Shown in pieces: positions 16,272 to 25,300 of a stretch of DNA of 64,000 nt. The DNA is from Rhodococcus sp. CH91 (GTDB lineage Bacteria; Actinomycetota; Actinomycetes; Mycobacteriales; Mycobacteriaceae): positions 213,333-277,332 of the forward strand of contig NZ_JAKFYR010000007.1 of the NCBI RefSeq assembly GCF_022554085.1, given 5' to 3'. A program made the translations under genes and the position numbers. Every line of letters starts with the position of its first letter. The first letter of the stretch is position 1. The notes below the pieces were generated by a model. It was not told where the DNA came from and did not search any database. It saw only the letters and a list, made by a program, of their open reading frames with translations.

Positions 16272-17372
16272 GTGCGTCGATGGACTGCAGACGAGCTGTC
16301 GGGCCTGGCGATGCTCGTGATCGTGGTGGCCGTGGGACTTCCGGTGTTGTTCGGAGCCGCGACACCGAGGATCCCCAGGGCCGTGTGGGCCGCGCTGTTC
16401 GTCGTCACCGTGATGGCGTTGTTCTGGGCGGCGGTGATCGAACAGCGCGCGCGGAGGGCCCGTGTCGCACTCGCCGTCGCCGTCGGATCGTCGTGGGGTG
16501 TGGTCGCGACCGCTCCGGCGGTGGGATTGCTGCCGATCCTGCTGGTCGTCACCGCTGCGGTGAGCGTCTATCTGGTACCGGTGCGGGTGGCGCTGACGAT
16601 CGTCGCGCTGAACACGGTGGTGCTCGCCGCGTCCGGCGCGATCCCGGGTGCGTCCGGCGAGATCCCGCTGATGGTCGGCTTCTATCTGCTGATCCAACTC
16701 GCCACCGTCTTCGGTTCGGTGTCCCTGCTCCGGGAGCAGCGCATGCGCCGGGAACTCGCCGAGACCCACGTCGAGCTACGGGCTGCGACGGTGCTGCTGG
16801 CCGAATCGGCGCGCACCGCCGAACGCCTGCGTATCTCCCGCGACCTCCACGATCTGATCGGTCACCAGCTCACCGTGCTCGCCCTCGAACTCGAGGCCGC
16901 CCGCCATCGCGACGGCGACGGGGCGCACGAACACGTCGAGCGTGCGGCCGGGGTCGCACGCGCACTCCTCGCCGACGTCCGGAACACGGTGGGGGAGTTG
17001 CGCGCCGAACCACGCGATCTCGCGGACGCACTGCACAGGGTGGCGCACGACCTTCCCGGCCTGGATGTGTCGATCGCCGTCGATCCCGATGTGCGGGTGG
17101 GGGACGAGGAAGTCGTCGCCTTCGTGCGGGCGTTGCAGGAGATCGTCACCAACACCCTCCGTCACGCCGGGGCCCGGGAACTCCGGGTCACCGTGACCGG
17201 CGACGGCACGGGGACCGTGATGTCGGCCGTCGACGACGGTTCCGGTGCCCGCACACCGGTGATCGGGAACGGCCTGCGGGGACTGTCCGAGCGATTCGAG
17301 GAGCTCGGCGGAGGGGTGACCGTCGACGGGAGCCGGGGCTTCCGCGTGACGGCCCGGGTGGCCGCGTCGTGA
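16272..17372 (+). CDS. Sensor histidine kinase, NarL/DesK type
   Basis: A 366-residue kinase with about four to five membrane segments in the first 150 residues and almost no extracellular sensor domain, so it likely senses within the membrane. The phosphoacceptor site is ISRDLHDLIGHQLTVL (HisKA_3), the N-box is ALQEIVTNTLRHAG and the G-box is GNGLRGLSERFEELGG. GTG at 16272 lies six bases after TACAGT (16260-16265), a leaderless arrangement. It overlaps the response-regulator gene by four bases and diverges from the ABC-2 exporter genes, its probable target. Confidence 0.92.
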   Translation: MRRWTADELSGLAMLVIVVAVGLPVLFGAATPRIPRAVWAALFVVTVMALFWAAVIEQRARRARVALAVAVGSSWGVVATAPAVGLLPILLVVTAAVSVYLVPVRVALTIVALNTVVLAASGAIPGASGEIPLMVGFYLLIQLATVFGSVSLLREQRMRRELAETHVELRAATVLLAESARTAERLRISRDLHDLIGHQLTVLALELEAARHRDGDGAHEHVERAAGVARALLADVRNTVGELRAEPRDLADALHRVAHDLPGLDVSIAVDPDVRVGDEEVVAFVRALQEIVTNTLRHAGARELRVTVTGDGTGTVMSAVDDGSGARTPVIGNGLRGLSERFEELGGGVTVDGSRGFRVTARVAAS

Positions 17373-18007
17373 CCCGTCTCGTGGTGGTCGATGATCAGAC
17401 CCTCGTGCGGCAGGGCATCCGGACCCTGCTGGAGATGGCGGGCTTCGAGGTGGTCGGTGAGGCGGACGACGGGCGGATCGCACTCGAGGTCATCGTCGTG
17501 ACGTCCCCGGATGTCGTGCTCCTCGACCTGCGCATGCCCGGTGCCGACGGCATCTGGACGCTCGACCGCCTTCGCGAGCAGGGCATCGAGGTTCCCGTGC
17601 TCGTGCTCACGACCTTCGACGACGACGCACTCGTGCTCGCGGCGCTGCGGGCCGGAGCTCGCGGATATCTGCTCAAGGACGTGACCTTGGACCAGCTCGC
17701 CTGTGCAGTGCGCACCCTCGACGGGGGAGGCACGCTCGTCGCGCCCTCGATCACCGACCGGCTGCTGCGCGCCATCCGGTCCGCTCCGCACACCGACGAC
17801 ACCGTCGGAGTCCAGGATCTGACCCCACGCGAAATCGAAGTGCTGCGATTGATGGCCGAAGGCTTCGGCAACCGCACGATCGCCGAGTCGCTGTTCCTCG
17901 CCGAGGGCACGGTGAAGAATCACGTGTCGTCGATCCTGCTCAAACTCGGCGCGCGGGACCGCACGAATGCGGTCCTGCGCGCATTGCGGGAGGGGATCCT
18001 GCGATGA
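17369..18007 (+). CDS. LuxR/NarL-family response regulator
   Basis: A 212-residue regulator. The receiver domain (1-120) has the acidic pair VVDDQ (residues 7-9), phosphoacceptor Asp53 in VVLLDLRMPG, and the conserved Lys in YLLKDV. The C-terminal GerE/LuxR helix-turn-helix is LTPREIEVLRLMAEGFGNR...AEGTVKNHVSSIL. GTG at 17369 overlaps the kinase stop codon (GTGA). It would be phosphorylated by the upstream kinase and bind DNA, perhaps at the divergent exporter promoter. Confidence 0.93.
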   Translation: MTRLVVVDDQTLVRQGIRTLLEMAGFEVVGEADDGRIALEVIVVTSPDVVLLDLRMPGADGIWTLDRLREQGIEVPVLVLTTFDDDALVLAALRAGARGYLLKDVTLDQLACAVRTLDGGGTLVAPSITDRLLRAIRSAPHTDDTVGVQDLTPREIEVLRLMAEGFGNRTIAESLFLAEGTVKNHVSSILLKLGARDRTNAVLRALREGILR

Positions 18008-18053
18008 GGATCGGATCTTCGGGGTCGCGGTGCCGGCACGGGCGGGCGAGCGC

Positions 18054-18563
18054 TCAGCGCCAGTGGACGGGCGCGCCCCGCTCGCGAAGCCAGGCGTCGA
18101 GGTCGTGACCGTGTGAGGCGATGCCGTCCACGGCCCGCAGCGCCGTGTGCACGGCCGTTTCGGCCGTCGCAGCGCCGATCAGCCCGGTGGTCACGGCGAC
18201 GATCAGTTCGTCGACGTCCTCGACGGCCGTGCCCCGGCCGGTCCGGACGATCAGATCCAGATAGTGATCGCGGGAATACCAGACGTCGCCGTCGCGCCGG
18301 AACTCACCGACGTCGACGTAGCGGTCCTGGTCGCGTTCGTTGCCGGGGGTGAAGTGGAAGATCGACGCCCGCAACCGCAGCTCGGGCAGGAGCCACGATT
18401 CGAGATAGTGGAACTGCGGATGATCGGCGGGGCGCGCCATGTACAGGCCCCACTCCTCGACGCGATACTCGTCGACCGGCCGAACGAAGCCCTTCGGGTC
18501 GGTGTTGGTCTTCGCGGAGACGTCGAAGGTCTCCGTCTTCACAGGATGCGGGGTCGCGGACAC
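18054..18563 (-). CDS. DUF402 domain protein (Rv1632c-like)
   Basis: A 169-residue protein with the DUF402 core ([39 protein letters not shown]), preceded by [23 protein letters not shown]402 occurs in proteins binding nucleotide-diphosphate-like or RNA ligands, but the function of this branch is unknown. The gene sits between coaE and uvrB exactly as Rv1632c does in M. tuberculosis. The GTG at 18563 is supported by TAGCGT (18576-18571, minus strand) seven bases upstream, so it is probably leaderless; a GTG three codons earlier would fall between -10 and start. It diverges from uvrB. Confidence 0.85.
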   Translation of the reverse strand: MSATPHPVKTETFDVSAKTNTDPKGFVRPVDEYRVEEWGLYMARPADHPQFHYLESWLLPELRLRASIFHFTPGNERDQDRYVDVGEFRRDGDVWYSRDHYLDLIVRTGRGTAVEDVDELIVAVTTGLIGAATAETAVHTALRAVDGIASHGHDLDAWLRERGAPVHWR

Positions 18564-18587
18564 GGGATGCACGCTAGCGGCCCGGGG

Positions 18588-18610
18588 CTGTCGGGGGGAG
18601 CGCCTACTCT
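18588..18610 (+). promoter_or_regulatory. RecA-NDp-type DNA-damage promoter of uvrB
   Basis: CTGTCGGGG (18588-18596), eight bases, then TACTCT (18605-18610). This matches the mycobacterial LexA-independent RecA-NDp consensus TTGTCRGTG-N8-TANNNT at seven of nine upstream positions, with exact spacing and an intact -10. The uvrB ATG follows seven bases later, making the mRNA leaderless. Confidence 0.65.
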
Positions 18611-18617
18611 GGTGGGC

Positions 18618-20777
18618 ATGGCGTTCGCAAGTGAACATCCCGTCGTCGCCCACTCCGAGTTCCGGCCGGTGGGCGAGATCGAGCGCACCGAGACCCGCTT
18701 CGAGGTCGTCAGCGAGTACGAGCCGGCCGGCGACCAGCCCGCCGCGATCGACGAGCTCGAACGCCGGTTGAAGGCCGGCGAGAAGGACGTCGTCCTGCTC
18801 GGTGCCACCGGTACGGGCAAGTCCGCGACCACCGCGTGGCTCATCGAGCGTGTCCAGCGTCCCACCCTCGTGATGGCGCCCAACAAGACCCTCGCCGCGC
18901 AGCTCGCCAACGAGCTGCGGGACATGCTGCCCAACAACGCGGTCGAGTACTTCGTCTCGTACTACGACTACTACCAGCCGGAAGCGTACATCGCGCAGAC
19001 CGACACCTACATCGAGAAGGACTCCTCGATCAACGACGACGTCGAGCGGCTGCGGCACTCGGCGACATCCGCCCTGCTGTCCCGCCGCGATGTCGTGGTG
19101 GTCGCCTCGGTGTCCTGCATCTACGGCCTCGGCACCCCGCAGTCCTATCTCGACCGATCCATCCAGCTCGAAGTCGGTGTCGAGGTGCCGCGCGACGCGC
19201 TGTTGCGACTGCTCGTCGACGTCCAGTACACCCGCAACGACACCGCGTTCACCCGCGGCTCGTTCCGCGTCAAGGGCGACACCGTCGACATCATCCCCGC
19301 CTACGAGGAACTCGCCGTGCGGATCGAGTTCTTCGGCGACGAGATCGACGCGCTCTACTACCTGCACCCGCTCACCGGCGATGTCGTACGCAAGGTCGAT
19401 TCCCTGCGGATCTTCCCCGCCACGCACTACGTGGCCGGCCCCGACCGTATGGAACGCGCCGTCAAGGACATCGAGGCCGAACTCGAGGAGCGACTCGCCG
19501 ATCTCGAGAACCGAGGCAAGCTGCTCGAGGCCCAGCGGCTGCGCATGCGCACCCAGTACGACATCGAGATGATCCGTCAGGTCGGCTTCTGTTCCGGCAT
19601 CGAGAACTACTCCCGCCATATCGACGGCCGCCCGGCAGGATCCGCCCCGGCGACGCTCATCGACTACTTCCCGGAGGATTTCCTCCTGGTCATCGACGAG
19701 TCGCACGTGACGGTGCCGCAGATCGGCGCGATGTACGAGGGCGACATGTCGCGCAAGCGCAATCTCGTCGACTTCGGGTTCCGGCTTCCGTCGGCGGTCG
19801 ACAACCGGCCTCTGACCTGGGAGGAGTTCGCCGCGCGCATCGGGCAGACGGTGTATCTGTCCGCCACCCCCGGGCCCTACGAACTCGGCCGTACCGGTGG
19901 CGAGTTCGTCGAACAGGTCATCCGCCCCACCGGTCTCGTCGACCCACAGGTCGTCGTCAAGCCCACCAAGGGCCAGATCGACGATCTCGTGCACGAGATC
20001 CGCGAACGGGCCGAACGCGACGAGCGCGTACTCGTGACCACCCTCACCAAGAAGATGGCCGAGGACCTCACCGATTATCTGCTCGAACTCGGTATCAGGG
20101 TGCGTTATCTCCACTCCGACATCGACACCCTGCGGCGCGTCGAACTGCTGCGGCAGTTGCGGCTCGGCGAATACGACGTGCTCGTCGGCATCAACCTGCT
20201 CCGTGAGGGCCTCGATCTTCCCGAAGTGTCGCTCGTCGCGATCCTCGACGCCGACAAGGAAGGCTTCCTGCGGTCGACGACCTCGCTGATCCAGACCATC
20301 GGCCGCGCGGCGCGCAACGTCTCGGGCGAGGTGCACATGTACGCCGACAAGATCACCGACTCGATGGCCCGAGCGATCGAGGAAACCGAACGGCGCCGCG
20401 AGAAGCAGATCGCCTACAACACCGAACACGGTCTCGATCCGAAGCCGCTGCGCAAGAAGATCGCCGACATCCTCGATCAGGTCTATCAGGAGGCCGACGA
20501 CACCGAGATCGTCGAAGTGGGCGGTTCCGGACGCAACGCATCGCGCGGTCGCCGCGCTCAGGGGGAGTCCGGGCGCGCGGTCAGCTCCGGTGTAGTCGAA
20601 GGTCGCGACACCTCGACGATGCCACGGGCCGAACTGGCCGATCTCGTCCAGCAACTCACCGACCAGATGATGCAGGCGGCACGCGATCTGCAGTTCGAGC
20701 TCGCCGCGCGACTGCGCGACGAGATCTCCGACCTGAAGAAGGAACTGCGGGGCATGGACGCGGCAGGTCTGAAGTAG
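18618..20777 (+). CDS. uvrB: Excinuclease ABC subunit B
   Basis: A 719-residue UvrB. Visible are helicase motif I ([18 protein letters not shown]), the beta-hairpin [20 protein letters not shown] that clamps damaged DNA, the DESH box ([11 protein letters not shown]), motif V/VI ([39 protein letters not shown]) and the C-terminal UVR domain ([20 protein letters not shown]) for UvrA/UvrC contact. It verifies lesions handed over by UvrA in nucleotide excision repair. ATG at 18618 begins MAFASEHP; the in-frame sequence upstream belongs to the promoter region and DUF402 antisense. The promoter resembles the PafBC-dependent damage promoter. Confidence 0.98.
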   Translation: MAFASEHPVVAHSEFRPVGEIERTETRFEVVSEYEPAGDQPAAIDELERRLKAGEKDVVLLGATGTGKSATTAWLIERVQRPTLVMAPNKTLAAQLANELRDMLPNNAVEYFVSYYDYYQPEAYIAQTDTYIEKDSSINDDVERLRHSATSALLSRRDVVVVASVSCIYGLGTPQSYLDRSIQLEVGVEVPRDALLRLLVDVQYTRNDTAFTRGSFRVKGDTVDIIPAYEELAVRIEFFGDEIDALYYLHPLTGDVVRKVDSLRIFPATHYVAGPDRMERAVKDIEAELEERLADLENRGKLLEAQRLRMRTQYDIEMIRQVGFCSGIENYSRHIDGRPAGSAPATLIDYFPEDFLLVIDESHVTVPQIGAMYEGDMSRKRNLVDFGFRLPSAVDNRPLTWEEFAARIGQTVYLSATPGPYELGRTGGEFVEQVIRPTGLVDPQVVVKPTKGQIDDLVHEIRERAERDERVLVTTLTKKMAEDLTDYLLELGIRVRYLHSDIDTLRRVELLRQLRLGEYDVLVGINLLREGLDLPEVSLVAILDADKEGFLRSTTSLIQTIGRAARNVSGEVHMYADKITDSMARAIEETERRREKQIAYNTEHGLDPKPLRKKIADILDQVYQEADDTEIVEVGGSGRNASRGRRAQGESGRAVSSGVVEGRDTSTMPRAELADLVQQLTDQMMQAARDLQFELAARLRDEISDLKKELRGMDAAGLK

Positions 20778-20811
20778 GGGCGCACGGGCGGGCTCGGTAG
20801 GGTCGCAACCC

Positions 20812-21684
20812 ATGGAGCCCTCATCGGCCGGGCGTGCTGCCCGTGCACTCGAACTTCTGCACTCGGTCGCCTATTTCGCTCCCGAGATCGGCGGCGAACT
20901 CGCAGCGCTCGGCGTCGGTGAACCCGCGCCGCAATATGTGGGTGCGCGGTCCGCGCCGGTCGGCGCTGTCGGCGCCGGTGTGGTGACGGCGATGTTCTAC
21001 AACTTCGCGCCCCGCCTGATCGAGTCGGCCGTTCCGGGCGTGTGGACGGTCGCTGCGCCGGACGCGGTCATCGGAGCGCGACTGCGCGGGATCGACGCCG
21101 TCTATCTGCGGGTACTCGGGCCGGATGTGCTCGGATCGGCGGAGATGGAGGAAGCGGCCGGACTCGTGTCCGCGGCCGCCCGTGCGATTCCCGGGCCGGA
21201 GGGGCGCCCGCTGTACGCCGCCTACGCGGATCTGCCCTGGCCCGAGCCCGCCCACCTGCAGTTGTGGCACGCATTGACCTTGTTGCGCGAGTACCGCGGG
21301 GACGGACACATCGCCGCTCTGCAGACGGCGGGGCTGTCGGGTCTCGACGCGCTCGTCACCCACACGGCGACCGGTATCGGGTTCGCTCCGGGACCCGCAC
21401 GCACGTTGCGCGGGTGGACGAAGGGCGAGTGGGCGGACGCCGAAGCGGGCCTGCGTGCGCGGGGCCTGCTCGATCGTCGTGGTGACCTCACCGACGAGGG
21501 ATTCGAGGTGCGCGAACTCGTCGAGGATCTGACCGACGACCTCGCCGCCGCTCCGTGGCGGGCGCTCGGAGAGGAGGGCGCCGAACGACTGCTCGATCTC
21601 GCCTTGCCGTGGCGCGACGCGTTCGTGGACGCGGGAATACTCCCCGGCGGGTTGTTCGGCCCCCGTTACGGTGACGCGCGGTAA
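20812..21684 (+). CDS. SCO6745 family protein
   Basis: A 290-residue protein of the actinobacterial SCO6745 family, named after a Streptomyces protein of unknown function. The N-terminal part is helical and small-residue rich (HSVAYFAPEIGGELAALG; VTAMFYNFAPRL), the middle has LWHALTLLREYRGDGHIAAL, and the C-terminal 90 residues resemble a winged helix-turn-helix (WADAEAGLRARGLLDRRGDLTDEG). That last part suggests a DNA-binding or DinB-like helical role, unproven. ATG at 20812 follows TAGGGT (20798-20803) by eight bases, so it is probably leaderless and independent of uvrB. Confidence 0.8.
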   Translation: MEPSSAGRAARALELLHSVAYFAPEIGGELAALGVGEPAPQYVGARSAPVGAVGAGVVTAMFYNFAPRLIESAVPGVWTVAAPDAVIGARLRGIDAVYLRVLGPDVLGSAEMEEAAGLVSAAARAIPGPEGRPLYAAYADLPWPEPAHLQLWHALTLLREYRGDGHIAALQTAGLSGLDALVTHTATGIGFAPGPARTLRGWTKGEWADAEAGLRARGLLDRRGDLTDEGFEVRELVEDLTDDLAAAPWRALGEEGAERLLDLALPWRDAFVDAGILPGGLFGPRYGDAR

Positions 21685-21697
21685 CGTCAAGCGTGAA

Positions 21698-21724
21698 TGT
21701 GGGATGAGACCTAAACGTCCCACA
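21698..21724. promoter_or_regulatory. Dyad overlapping the universal stress protein promoter
   Basis: TGTGGGA (21698-21704) and TCCCACA (21718-21724) flank 13 bases. The right arm lies where the -35 element would be for the -10 candidate TACTGT (21742-21747), so a protein bound here would act on the USP gene. It only loosely resembles a DosR box (GGGAC...GTCCC). Confidence 0.4.
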
Positions 21725-21837
21725 CCGACCGTCCGTCCCGCTACTGTCTACGCAGCGTAGGGCGGGGGAGCGTGGGTGTCCTCCGTCGGCAGCATCGACG
21801 GCACGCGTCGATGGACCACACACTCGATGGAGGATGA

Positions 21838-22290
21838 ATGAGCGCCTACCGGACCATAGTCGTCGGAACCGATGGTTCCGAGTCGTCGTATCGGGCCGTG
21901 GAGAAGGCAGCCGCTCTGGCCGGGGACGCCGGCGCCCAACTGGTGATCGCCTGCGCCTACTATCCGGCCGATCCCAAGGACACCGCGCAGGCCGCCGACG
22001 CACTGCGGGACGAGGCCTACCAGGTCACCGGCTCTGCGCCGACCTACGAGATCCTGCGCACCGCACGGGAGAAGGCGACCGTTGCCGGCGCTCGGAAGAT
22101 CTCCGAACGACCCATCGTGGGTGCCCCCGTCGAGTCGTTGCTCACACTGGTGGACGAGGTCGACGCCGACCTCATCGTCATCGGCAACCGCGGACTGAAC
22201 ACGCTCACCGGCCGGCTGCTCGGCTCCGTTCCCTCGGACGTGGCCCGGAAGGCCCTGTGCGACGTGCTGGTGGTGCACACCGTCCGCTGA
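21838..22290 (+). CDS. Universal stress protein (Rv1636-like)
   Basis: A 150-residue single-domain USP. It starts YRTIVVGTDGSESSYRAVEK and ends with the nucleotide-binding loop GNRGLNTLTGRLLGSVPSDV, which carries the G-x2-G-x9-G-(S) pattern. The close match in length, motif and position (after uvrB) points to the orthologue of M. tuberculosis Rv1636, a USP reported to bind cAMP. That activity is known for the family member and only inferred here. GGAGG lies four bases before the ATG. The leader is about 85 nt and the promoter overlaps a 27-bp dyad. It is convergent with a lipoprotein gene, with three bases between stop codons. Confidence 0.92.
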   Translation: MSAYRTIVVGTDGSESSYRAVEKAAALAGDAGAQLVIACAYYPADPKDTAQAADALRDEAYQVTGSAPTYEILRTAREKATVAGARKISERPIVGAPVESLLTLVDEVDADLIVIGNRGLNTLTGRLLGSVPSDVARKALCDVLVVHTVR

Positions 22291-22293
22291 GGA

Positions 22294-22716
22294 TCAGCAG
22301 TAGGTATCGCGAGCGGTCTCGAGGTAGAGCACGGCGGCGTCGTCCGCCGACAGGCTCGTCCCCGAGGCCGCTGCCGCGTACGCGGCGATCGGCCGGAGCG
22401 TGGCGAGGACGTCGTGCTCCGGCACCCCCGCGGCCAGCTGGTCGCACACCCCGCGCACCACCGCCAGGACGGTGTCGTCGTTGACGTCGGCCACGAGGCC
22501 GGACGAATCCAGCGCGTCCCTGACGCGCAGGAACCGGGCGTCGGGTGGGTCCGCCGAGGGTGCCGTCGACACGGTGGAGGCCGCAGCACGTGCCTCCTCC
22601 TGCGCAGGCGCGATCGATCCGCACGCGGCGGTGACGAACGCCCCGATCACCGCCACGAACGCCGGACCCACCGTTCTGCCGGCCCGCTGGTTCCCGTCCC
22701 CTGCCCGACAGGCCAC
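22294..22716 (-). CDS. DUF732-type secreted lipoprotein
   Basis: A 140-residue protein with a signal sequence (VGPAFVAVIGAFVTAAC) whose cysteine at residue 32 is a plausible lipidation site. The mature part matches the DUF732 pattern of mycobacterial and rhodococcal secreted proteins (FLRVRDALDSSGL...VCDQLAAGVPEHDVLATL...YC at the end), with cysteines at about residues 91 and 140 that could pair. GTG at 22716 is chosen for the GGAGGGGA site about 5 bases upstream. Function unknown. It lies downstream of the HelD gene on the same strand but is separated by a hairpin. Confidence 0.75.
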   Translation of the reverse strand: MACRAGDGNQRAGRTVGPAFVAVIGAFVTAACGSIAPAQEEARAAASTVSTAPSADPPDARFLRVRDALDSSGLVADVNDDTVLAVVRGVCDQLAAGVPEHDVLATLRPIAAYAAAASGTSLSADDAAVLYLETARDTYC

Positions 22717-22760
22717 TGCTCGTCCCCTCCACCGATGGTCCGTCCCCGTAACGACCCGGA

Positions 22761-22787
22761 TGGACGGTACCGTTCGGGCACCGTCCA
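22761..22787 (-). terminator. Possible helD terminator
   Basis: TGGACGGT (22761-22768) pairs with ACCGTCCA (22780-22787) just after the helD stop on the minus strand. There is no clear T-run. Confidence 0.35.
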
Positions 22788-22796
22788 CGGGAGATC

Positions 22797-25118
22797 TCAG
22801 TCGTGTGTCGCCGCGGCGAGACCGGAGAGCACGTCCGGCAGTGGCGACGAGTGGACCACGCCGAGACGCTGGGTCGCACGGGTGAGCGCGACGTACAGAT
22901 CGTTCGGACCGCGGGAGGAATCGGCGAGGATCTCCGTCGGCTCGACGAGCAGCACCGCATCGAATTCGAGACCCTTGACCTCCTTCACGGTCGCGACCGT
23001 GACCGAATCGGACGCCAGATGCTGCCAGCTCCCGGCCAGTCGTGCCGGGGCGAGCACAGTGGTCGTTCCCGGCCCGGTCTCGGCGTCGAGTGCTGTTCTC
23101 ACGGCGTCGAGTAGCGCGTCCGCGTCGACGCGGTGTGCCCACGGCTCGAATCCGGATTCGCGGACCGACTGCGGCGGCATCTGATCGGGATCGATCTCCG
23201 CGAGCACCGCGTGCGCGATCCGCATGATCTCCGCCGGCGTCCGGTAGTTCACCGTCAGCTCGGTCTTCTTCCACCGGTTCGCGACATACGGCTCGAGAAT
23301 CCGCTGCCACGACTCCGTTCCCGCCGGATCACCGGTCTGGGCGGTGTCGCCCACGAGCGTCATCCAGCGGTTCGGTATGCGCCGCATGATCGTTCGCCAC
23401 GCCATCGCGGACAGCTCCTGCGCCTCGTCGACGATCACGTGACCGTAGGTCCAGGTGCGGTCCCCGGCGGCGCGTTCCGCCGTGGTCTCGTAGCGGCGAT
23501 AGTTCTGGCGTTCCGCCAACTGACTCGCATCGATGAGGTCGTAGGCCATGAGCAGTTCCGGGTCCAGATCGTCCTCGAGATCCTGCGGCGCCGAACCCGT
23601 GAGGATGTCGAGTGCGCCCTGGGCGTCGGCGATCTGCTTGCGCCACCGGCGTTTCGCACGCTCGCGTTCCGCGGCATCGTCGACGCCGAGCAGTTCGGCG
23701 AGTTCGTCGAGCAGGGGAGCGTCGGCGGCACTGAAGTGCCCCGCGGTACCGGGTCGGTGCAATGCGTCGATCTGGTCGTCGGACAGTGCAGGAGCCGCCG
23801 ACGCGATCCGCTCGCGTGACGCCAGCAGATCCGACAGCACTTCCTGCGGAGACAATTCCGGCCACAGAGCGTCGATCGCGGCGACGATATCGGGATCGGA
23901 ACGCATCTCGGAGCGGATGTCGTGGATGTCCTCCCGGCTCAGCAGATTCGCCCCGCCGAGCGGGTTCGAGCCGATGATCCCTGCGAGCTGGTCGGCGAGG
24001 GCGTCGATCACTCCGCTGACGAAGATCGGCCGTGCCAGATTGTGCGGTCGGCGCGACGAGCGGGCACGCCCACGAGCGCGGGTGACGATCTTGCGGTCGA
24101 GTGTGAGCGCGTAGGTGTCGAAGCTCAGGCGGACGGGGGAGCGGGGAACCTCCTGCCGGTCGCGGACGGCCTTCTCGAGCACCTTCACCATGTCCAGGGA
24201 GCCTTTGAGTTCGCCCGCCTCGGGACCGTCCTCGACGGTCGGCGTGACACCGGGATACAGGTCGCCGACGGTGGACAACAGCACCCCGGTCTCCCCGAGC
24301 GAGGGCAGCACCTGGCCGATGTAGTCCAGGAAACGGGTGTTCGGGCCCACGATCAGCACGCCGCTCTTGGCGAGTTGTTTGCGGTAGGTGTAGAGCAGAT
24401 AGGCCGCCCGATGCAGGGCCACAGCCGTCTTGCCGGTCCCCGGGCCGCCCTGGACGACGAGGACGCTGCGGTGCTCGGATCGGATGACCGCGTCCTGTTC
24501 CGCCTGGATGGTCGCGACGATGTCGTGCATCTGCCCGGTGCGTGCGGCGTTGAGGGCTGCGAGCAGCGCAGACTCGCCCGCCACACCACCGGCCGGACGG
24601 CTGTCCGCGTGTTCGAGAGCGGCATCGAGGTCGAGATACTCGTCGTGCAGGGCGGTGACCCTGCGGCCACGGCTGCGGATGTGCCGGCGCAGGACGACCC
24701 CGTCGGGGGCGGCAGGAGTGGCGAGGTAGAACGGCCGGGCCTGCGGGGCCCGCCAGTCGAGCAACAGCGACTCGTAGTCGTTCTCCTCGTCGAGGATGCC
24801 GAGCCTGCCGATGTACCGGGTCTCCTCGCCGGACACCTCCGGGTCGGTGCCGGTGGGCTCGGACTCCTCGGCCCGGACGTCGATACGGCCGAAGCACAGG
24901 CCGTGCTCCGCAGCGTCGTACTTCGCGATGTCCTCGGTGTACATCTGCGTGAACGATTCGCGTTCGCTGCGCGCCTGAGGGGTGCCTCCCGTTTCCTTCA
25001 GCACGCGGGTCAAGCGGGTGCGGGCATAATCGCGCAACCCGTCGAGATGCGTGTAGAGCATCGCCACATAGGCCTGCTCGCGATCGAGCTCCGGATGGGA
25101 CGCGCCATCAACCGGCAC
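22797..25118 (-). CDS. helD: HelD-type RNA polymerase recycling helicase
   Basis: A 773-residue UvrD/Rep-like superfamily 1 ATPase. Walker A is QGGPGTGKTAVALHRAAYLL (about residues 223-242), motif II is VIVDEAQELSAMAWR, motif III GDTAQTGD, motif V VATVKEVKGLEFDAVLLVEP and motif VI YVALTRATQRLGVVHSS. The N-terminal coiled-coil segment (RTRLTRVLKETGG) and the YIGRLGILDEENDYESLLLDWRAP module are specific to actinobacterial HelD, which displaces stalled RNA polymerase from DNA. Related HelR proteins confer rifampicin tolerance and are preceded by a RAE element; I see no such element here, so housekeeping HelD is the better call. GTG start at 25118 follows a GAGGAG site. Confidence 0.88.
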   Translation of the reverse strand: MPVDGASHPELDREQAYVAMLYTHLDGLRDYARTRLTRVLKETGGTPQARSERESFTQMYTEDIAKYDAAEHGLCFGRIDVRAEESEPTGTDPEVSGEETRYIGRLGILDEENDYESLLLDWRAPQARPFYLATPAAPDGVVLRRHIRSRGRRVTALHDEYLDLDAALEHADSRPAGGVAGESALLAALNAARTGQMHDIVATIQAEQDAVIRSEHRSVLVVQGGPGTGKTAVALHRAAYLLYTYRKQLAKSGVLIVGPNTRFLDYIGQVLPSLGETGVLLSTVGDLYPGVTPTVEDGPEAGELKGSLDMVKVLEKAVRDRQEVPRSPVRLSFDTYALTLDRKIVTRARGRARSSRRPHNLARPIFVSGVIDALADQLAGIIGSNPLGGANLLSREDIHDIRSEMRSDPDIVAAIDALWPELSPQEVLSDLLASRERIASAAPALSDDQIDALHRPGTAGHFSAADAPLLDELAELLGVDDAAERERAKRRWRKQIADAQGALDILTGSAPQDLEDDLDPELLMAYDLIDASQLAERQNYRRYETTAERAAGDRTWTYGHVIVDEAQELSAMAWRTIMRRIPNRWMTLVGDTAQTGDPAGTESWQRILEPYVANRWKKTELTVNYRTPAEIMRIAHAVLAEIDPDQMPPQSVRESGFEPWAHRVDADALLDAVRTALDAETGPGTTTVLAPARLAGSWQHLASDSVTVATVKEVKGLEFDAVLLVEPTEILADSSRGPNDLYVALTRATQRLGVVHSSPLPDVLSGLAAATHD

Positions 25119-25241
25119 AGGTACTCCTCGGGGATAGGCAGAACGAGAACGCTCCGTCGTGCGTGGGGCGACGCGTCGACGAAGTGCCCGAGAAGTCTAG
25201 TCGGCGGCGAGCGGAAACGAGCAGAAAGCCTGTTCACAGCA

Positions 25242-25274
25242 CTGCGGGCGTGCGACGAGGTCGCACGCCCGCAG
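25242..25274. terminator. Hairpin after the DoxX gene
   Basis: A perfect 15-bp stem (25242-25256 with 25260-25274) with a 3-nt loop lies 27 bases past the DoxX stop on the minus strand. There is no T-run. Confidence 0.55.
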
Positions 25275-25300
25275 CGCCGCCGAAGGCTCGGCTCTGCCTT

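Noticed and set aside
18613..18640. LexA SOS box at the uvrB start
   Set aside because: GTTC and GAAC elements occur but in the wrong orientation and spacing for the actinobacterial CGAAC-N4-GTTCG box.
18054..20813. A 919-codon minus-strand frame across uvrB
   Set aside because: Only the 169-codon DUF402 end is real; the remainder is an antisense shadow of uvrB.
21698..21724. DosR box upstream of the USP gene
   Set aside because: The dyad has TCCCACA arms and a 13-base centre, not the 20-bp GGGACTWWAGTCCC core.
25119..25300. Rifampicin-associated element upstream of the HelD gene
   Set aside because: No GGGGCTTGC-N-GCAAGGCCC-like sequence is present, so a HelR call is not supported.
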